Position numbers and translations under genes: made by a program | The notes under the pieces: generated by a model | Told to the model about the DNA's origin: nothing | The model's database searches: none | The model's input: the letters and a program-made list of their open reading frames with translations, nothing else | Shown here: positions 8,901-10,999 of the stretch, piece by piece | Position numbering within the stretch: the stretch's first letter is position 1 | How the letters are laid out: each line of letters starts with the position of its first letter | Source of the DNA: Cerioporus squamosus | Taxonomy: Eukaryota > Basidiomycota > Agaricomycetes > Polyporales > Polyporaceae | Length of the DNA: 10,999 nt | NCBI GenBank assembly: GCA_022592435.1 | Contig: JABYQS010000930.1 | Span: 1-10,999 of the forward strand | Reading direction: 5' to 3'

Positions 8901-9544
8901 CAGTGTCGCTTGCTGTTCGCGCTCAAGAACATGTGCAGGTCCAATGTGATCCTGCCGTGGGCGGTGAAGAACATGTGCGGCATCATCGAAGCTTTGGGGC
9001 TTGACCCGGCATGTGCGACTGTCGACAATCTGCAGAAGTGCGAGGGGTGTGTGCGCTGTGTACAGTGCTCGACACCCCAGAGTGTGGCCGACGACGACTA
9101 CGATATGGTGTACACTTGGGAAGCCACAGTGAGTGCACGTATGTGACCTCACAGTAGTCTCCTGCACATTGAACGACAATCTTCTCTAGCTCGGACATTC
9201 CTGGTCCACAAATTCTCTGATAGATCACGATCAGTGGGAGTCTGTCAGGCGAGACAACATGCGGATAGTCAAGAAGCTGGAGGACAGCGCACATGCCAGA
9301 TTTCCATCGCTTTGGACCCCTGGGAGTGTCTGGGTGTGCTTGCTCTGCGTCGACTGGGACGGCAAGGGAGAAGACGTACTGTCGCATGTTTCATTCAAGT
9401 ATGTTGTTGCTGTCTACAAGGAGCACTGCTCAATATGCTGAACACCTCTTGCCTAAACATAACATCCTTGGTCTTGGGACGGACTATATGCACCCCAGAA
9501 AGAGTGTGGCAGTCGTCTGGCCACCTGTTACTCTTCTGTACTAA
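5857..9544 (+). CDS. F-box protein with Cys-rich zinc-finger-like segments, interrupted by a solo LTR (possibly a pseudogene)
   Basis: Likely substrate-recognition subunit of an SCF (Skp1-cullin-F-box) ubiquitin ligase; target unknown. Proposed exons: 5857-5994, then F-box exon 6363-6382 plus 6988-7162 ancestrally, or 6968-7162 using the LTR acceptor; 7218-7294, 7599-7718, 7807-7942, 8001-8089, 8141-8265, 8318-8667, 8698-8810, 8876-9128, 9190-9380, 9421-9544, about 636 codons. The F-box begins near residue 36 (LPDFAVEIQLE) and continues through DLLNLAQTCKQF. C110-x2-C113-x16-C130-x2-C133 (HCHNCGKPN ... RYCPNC) looks like a zinc site. A charged, helical middle (about 185-350) precedes Cys-rich segments (YPDILAHPC, LGLDPACATV, CEGCVRCVQC, VCLLC ... 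H-x4-H) that I know from polypore F-box-type proteins. Odd: solo LTR in the F-box exon, MITE in intron 3, a GC-AG intron 4 and an in-frame TAG at 8686-8688. The boundaries at 8668-8697, 8811-8903 and 9381-9420 are tentative. Confidence 0.82.
6108..6127. repeat. CCATGG tandem/palindrome in intron 1
   Basis: Three consecutive CCATGG units within a fully palindromic 20-nt stretch in the ancestral first intron (5995-6362) of the F-box gene. That intron is 368 nt, longer than most others here even without the LTR. No function is evident. Confidence 0.6.
6738..6746 (+). promoter_or_regulatory. TATA box of the solo LTR
   Basis: TATATAAGG, the only strong TATA motif in the LTR, followed within 30-60 nt by a hairpin-forming repeat. 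In an intact retrotransposon this would direct genomic RNA synthesis. In the present position it points into the downstream 3' two-thirds of the F-box gene and could drive a truncated transcript (inference). Confidence 0.55.
6769..6945 (+). repeat. Interleaved direct repeats in the 3' part of the LTR
   Basis: A 27-nt sequence starting TCAGTCTTTTGCTC occurs exactly at 6770-6796 and 6894-6920; a 21-nt sequence starting TGTTGTCCACTC occurs exactly at 6855-6875 and 6925-6945. The 27-nt unit can fold, since CTCAGTC (6769-6775) pairs with GACTGAG (6788-6794). The order is A-B-A-B with different spacers, indicating an internal duplication followed by a deletion within the second copy. It lies downstream of the TATA box, in the presumed R/U5 region. 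Confidence 0.85.
7338..7589. mobile_element. MITE with 27-bp terminal inverted repeats in intron 3 of the F-box gene
   Basis: The segment 7338-7364 (GATACTGTAGAGTTTC...) is an exact inverted copy of 7563-7589. The element has no protein frame. Reading TA at 7340-7341 and 7586-7587 as the target duplication gives a 244-bp element beginning CTGTAG and ending CTACAG, in the style of Tc1/mariner-derived MITEs. The host intron 7295-7598 is 304 nt; without element and one TA it would be 58 nt, the normal size here, which supports a simple insertion. Internal features: GTGACCTGTGAC at 7504-7515 and again at 7548-7559, and a GGCCCC/GGGGCC inverted repeat near 7489-7503. Confidence 0.85.
7719..7806 (+). 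other. Probable GC-AG intron 4 of the F-box gene
   Basis: The exon frame ...KAGYG must join to KYYRFHKPKVDTFL. The acceptor CCAACAG (ending 7806) leaves one base before AAA, so the donor must be in phase 2. The only good phase-2 donor is GG|GCAAGT at 7719, the classical GC-type donor sequence; the nearby GT (7722, GTATAT) is in the wrong phase. The length of 88 nt and a CTAAC near 7757 are compatible. Confidence 0.65.
8668..8697 (+). other. 30-nt GT...CAG segment with in-frame TAG in the F-box gene
   Basis: The coding frame runs through ...HIRSGTQ into VSSLLC, then TAG at 8686-8688, and then continues in the same frame as CAPACRAAGCRESRSLAFYHYPDILAHPC..., which looks like the conserved Cys-rich part of the family. 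The segment starts GTGTCA, has CTAGC and ends CACAG, so a 30-nt intron would remove the stop exactly in frame. This is shorter than any other intron here (usual minimum about 50), so it may instead be a plain nonsense mutation. A 52-nt alternative (8668-8719) leads into a less convincing frame. Confidence 0.5.
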
Positions 9545-10363
9545 GTGAGAGCGGATTTTGGACCCATCTCATCGTACAACCATTCTGGCTCAACGATGCA
9601 CCTTCTTCAATGTCAGGAGGATAGTGCCAAGTGTTGTCCCAGTCAGTGTTGTTCAAGGAGGAGAAAGGAGCATAGCGACTACAGGTGTCTCTGCATTGCT
9701 AGAATCTGAATTGACTGGCGAAGTCGCCGTGATTAGTGTGCAGGCGAATTTGCTCTGAGATTTCCAAAGATTTCCAACGGGGCAGCGAAGGCCGTTATCG
9801 AATAGTGCTATCTGAGTACAAAGCCGCACCCCACCCTTGCGGCTTCCCCGGACATATGGGTATAGAACCAGCTACCCTGTATACTGTGATAGCTGTGGCT
9901 GAGCAGACCGAATGCTATACCCCCTCCTGGGTGTTCGTGGACATTCTCAGAGAAGTGTCTGTTTCTGACAAGGACGAGGGGTTGGATAGAGGGTGGTGGT
10001 AAGCAGTCGAGGGTGCAGCAACTTGGGGGGTGTCTACATTGACCGAAATAGAAGTTCCAGGAGGCTTGCATGACAAGATCAATGAAGTGGATGTGTATGG
10101 GCAAAGTTGAAGTACTTCATCGACAGGCAAGCCATGGACGGTGCATCGAGACATCGAACTGCTGATGCTCGGTGATTGGGTCAATAACATTTGATTTCAT
10201 GCCATGCAATCGACAACGAGAAACCAATCACGACAGTTCACAATATGACAGATGCAAACAAATGACCACTTCCTTCTACATTCAGTTCTAACTCTTGCTA
10301 GTGAGTATGAGCTAGTCAACTAGAGTGGCTTTCATCTGCAGCAAATGTTCGAACCGATGGACA
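9545..10363. other. Downstream/intergenic region without a recognised gene
   Basis: Follows the F-box stop codon TAA (9542-9544), so its first part is presumably 3' UTR. Short frames exist on both strands (for example plus 9736-10002), but none shows a known motif, start context or splice pattern that I trust. A small direct repeat, AGATTTCCAA twice in tandem, lies at about 9759-9778. No transposon ends were found. Confidence 0.4.
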
Positions 10364-10549
10364 TTACTTATGCTGAGTGGCACAGATGCAGGAGAAAGGA
10401 GACCTTGACGAGCAGTACACAAGTCCAGAAAGTCCACAGAGGATGAGAACATAGCAACAGAAGAGCAGCGAAGAAGGTGAAGTAAATACACATGAGTCGT
10501 GATCTGCTGCGTGGTAATGGATACAGAGAGGAGTCCATGCGGAGAACAT
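10364..10549 (-). CDS. Possible small hydrophobic Cys-rich protein (61 aa), doubtful
   Basis: On the minus strand an ATG at 10549 opens a 61-codon frame beginning MFSAWTPLCIHYH. It has a central hydrophobic segment (SLLFCCYVLILCGLSGLVYC) that could span a membrane and several cysteines. A TATATA motif lies about 60 nt upstream, a spacing seen in fungal promoters. There is no family resemblance and the C-terminus lacks a prenylation CaaX box, so it is not a mating pheromone precursor. It could equally be a chance frame in AT-richer intergenic DNA. Confidence 0.2.
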   Translation of the reverse strand: MFSAWTPLCIHYHAADHDSCVFTSPSSLLFCCYVLILCGLSGLVYCSSRSPFSCICATQHK

Positions 10550-10608
10550 TGTAGAGGGCGATGGATGTACGTCGTGGCGGACCTCGGAGGCGAAGTGAAG
10601 TGGGAGTG

Positions 10609-10614
10609 TATATA
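10609..10614 (-). promoter_or_regulatory. Candidate minus-strand TATA box
   Basis: CTCTATATACAC on the minus strand, about 60 nt before the ATG at 10549. It is the best TATA-like site in the right part of the window, but its value depends on the doubtful small ORF downstream. Confidence 0.25.
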
Positions 10615-10725
10615 GAGCAAAACACCACTCGCTTAGAGCGAATCTACGGTCACACGTCAGAAAAACTCATACAAGTTCACGGAACAAGGTGCATACTGTA
10701 GAGCTATTCAAGTGTCCACCTGCCG

Positions 10726-10999
10726 TCAAAGCGAGGCGAAAAACTTCATAGCTGGGGCAGCGCCATCCCGCTCCATGGAGTGTATCCTGAGCAATACACG
10801 ATCATGCATTGCACACCAGACAAGGGACCGGAACAGGCCACCATGTCCACGTCTCCTTTGACCCCATCTTGACGAGGTGGAGTTCGCCTGGAAGTGCGAC
10901 CACTTTGTCATTCTTTGAAGGTCGCAGGACACGCCGCAGTTCAGGCAGCCCATGAAGAACCTCATGTAGTCATTTAGAGTGTCCCTGGTCAAAGTTTTC
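10726..10999 (-). CDS. C-terminal part of an unidentified protein, running off the window edge
   Basis: The minus-strand frame is open from the right edge and ends at TGA 10726-10728, giving about 90 residues. It contains a C-x2-C-x3-C cluster (CLNCGVSC), a basic RWGQRRRGHGG stretch, and LFRSLVWCAMHDR with an ending SMERDGAAPAMKFFASL. This composition (W, C, H spaced through an amphipathic segment) looks more protein-like than the shadow frames around it, and no stop interrupts it. I do not recognise the family; no start codon is in the window. It may be the last exon of a gene on the minus strand, or chance. Confidence 0.35.
   Translation of the reverse strand, partial: KTLTRDTLNDYMRFFMGCLNCGVSCDLQRMTKWSHFQANSTSSRWGQRRRGHGGLFRSLVWCAMHDRVLLRIHSMERDGAAPAMKFFASL

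Noticed and set aside
10693..10703. ATACTGTAGAG, resembling the outer end of the MITE inverted repeat
   Set aside because: Only 11 nt match and no partner inverted repeat or flanking duplication was found; chance or a tiny relic cannot be separated.
1..10999. Prokaryotic defence system, CRISPR or secondary-metabolite cluster
   Set aside because: Both genes are intron-rich fungal genes; no direct-repeat array, no biosynthetic enzyme and no operon structure are present. Co-location of one regulator and one F-box gene is not evidence of a cluster.

Overview
The window is nuclear DNA of a filamentous basidiomycete, most likely a wood-rot polypore-type agaricomycete (lineage inferred from protein style, not searched). 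The evidence is two plus-strand genes chopped into 12 to 15 exons by short GT-AG introns (mostly 50 to 65 nt, several with CTNAC-like branch sites), and proteins of two families expanded in such fungi: a Zn(2)-C6 transcription factor and an F-box protein with Cys-rich segments. I see no rRNA, tRNA, CRISPR array or bacterial feature.

Layout. 1-753: pyrimidine-rich upstream/5' UTR region without a recognisable gene. 754-5150: a complete 15-exon gene for an about 884-residue Zn(2)-C6 fungal transcription factor, with micro-exons of 12 and 10 nt and one outsized 648-nt intron. 5151-5856: 3' UTR and intergenic DNA. 5857-9544: a 12-exon F-box gene of about 636 codons. 9545-10999: intergenic or eroded sequence, with a weak minus-strand promoter/small-ORF candidate and an unidentified minus-strand ORF running off the right edge.

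The most interesting part is the F-box gene. A 600-bp solo LTR (6383-6982, flanked by the perfect 5-bp duplication CACCT) sits inside the exon that encodes the F-box helix. If the LTR is read out, the gene regains a near-consensus F-box. A splice acceptor carried by the LTR, 15 nt before its end, could remove almost the whole element and replace the lost five residues by exactly five LTR-encoded residues in frame. A second, different element, a 244-252 bp MITE with 27-bp terminal inverted repeats and TA flanks, sits in intron 3 and expands it from about 58 to 304 nt. The same gene has a probable GC-AG intron and an in-frame TAG that is escaped only by an implausibly short 30-nt intron. It is therefore either decaying or kept alive by unusual splicing.

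The two genes are not known partners; co-location is not evidence of a shared pathway. I found no sign of a novel multi-gene system. What is notable is transposon-driven remodelling of a gene.
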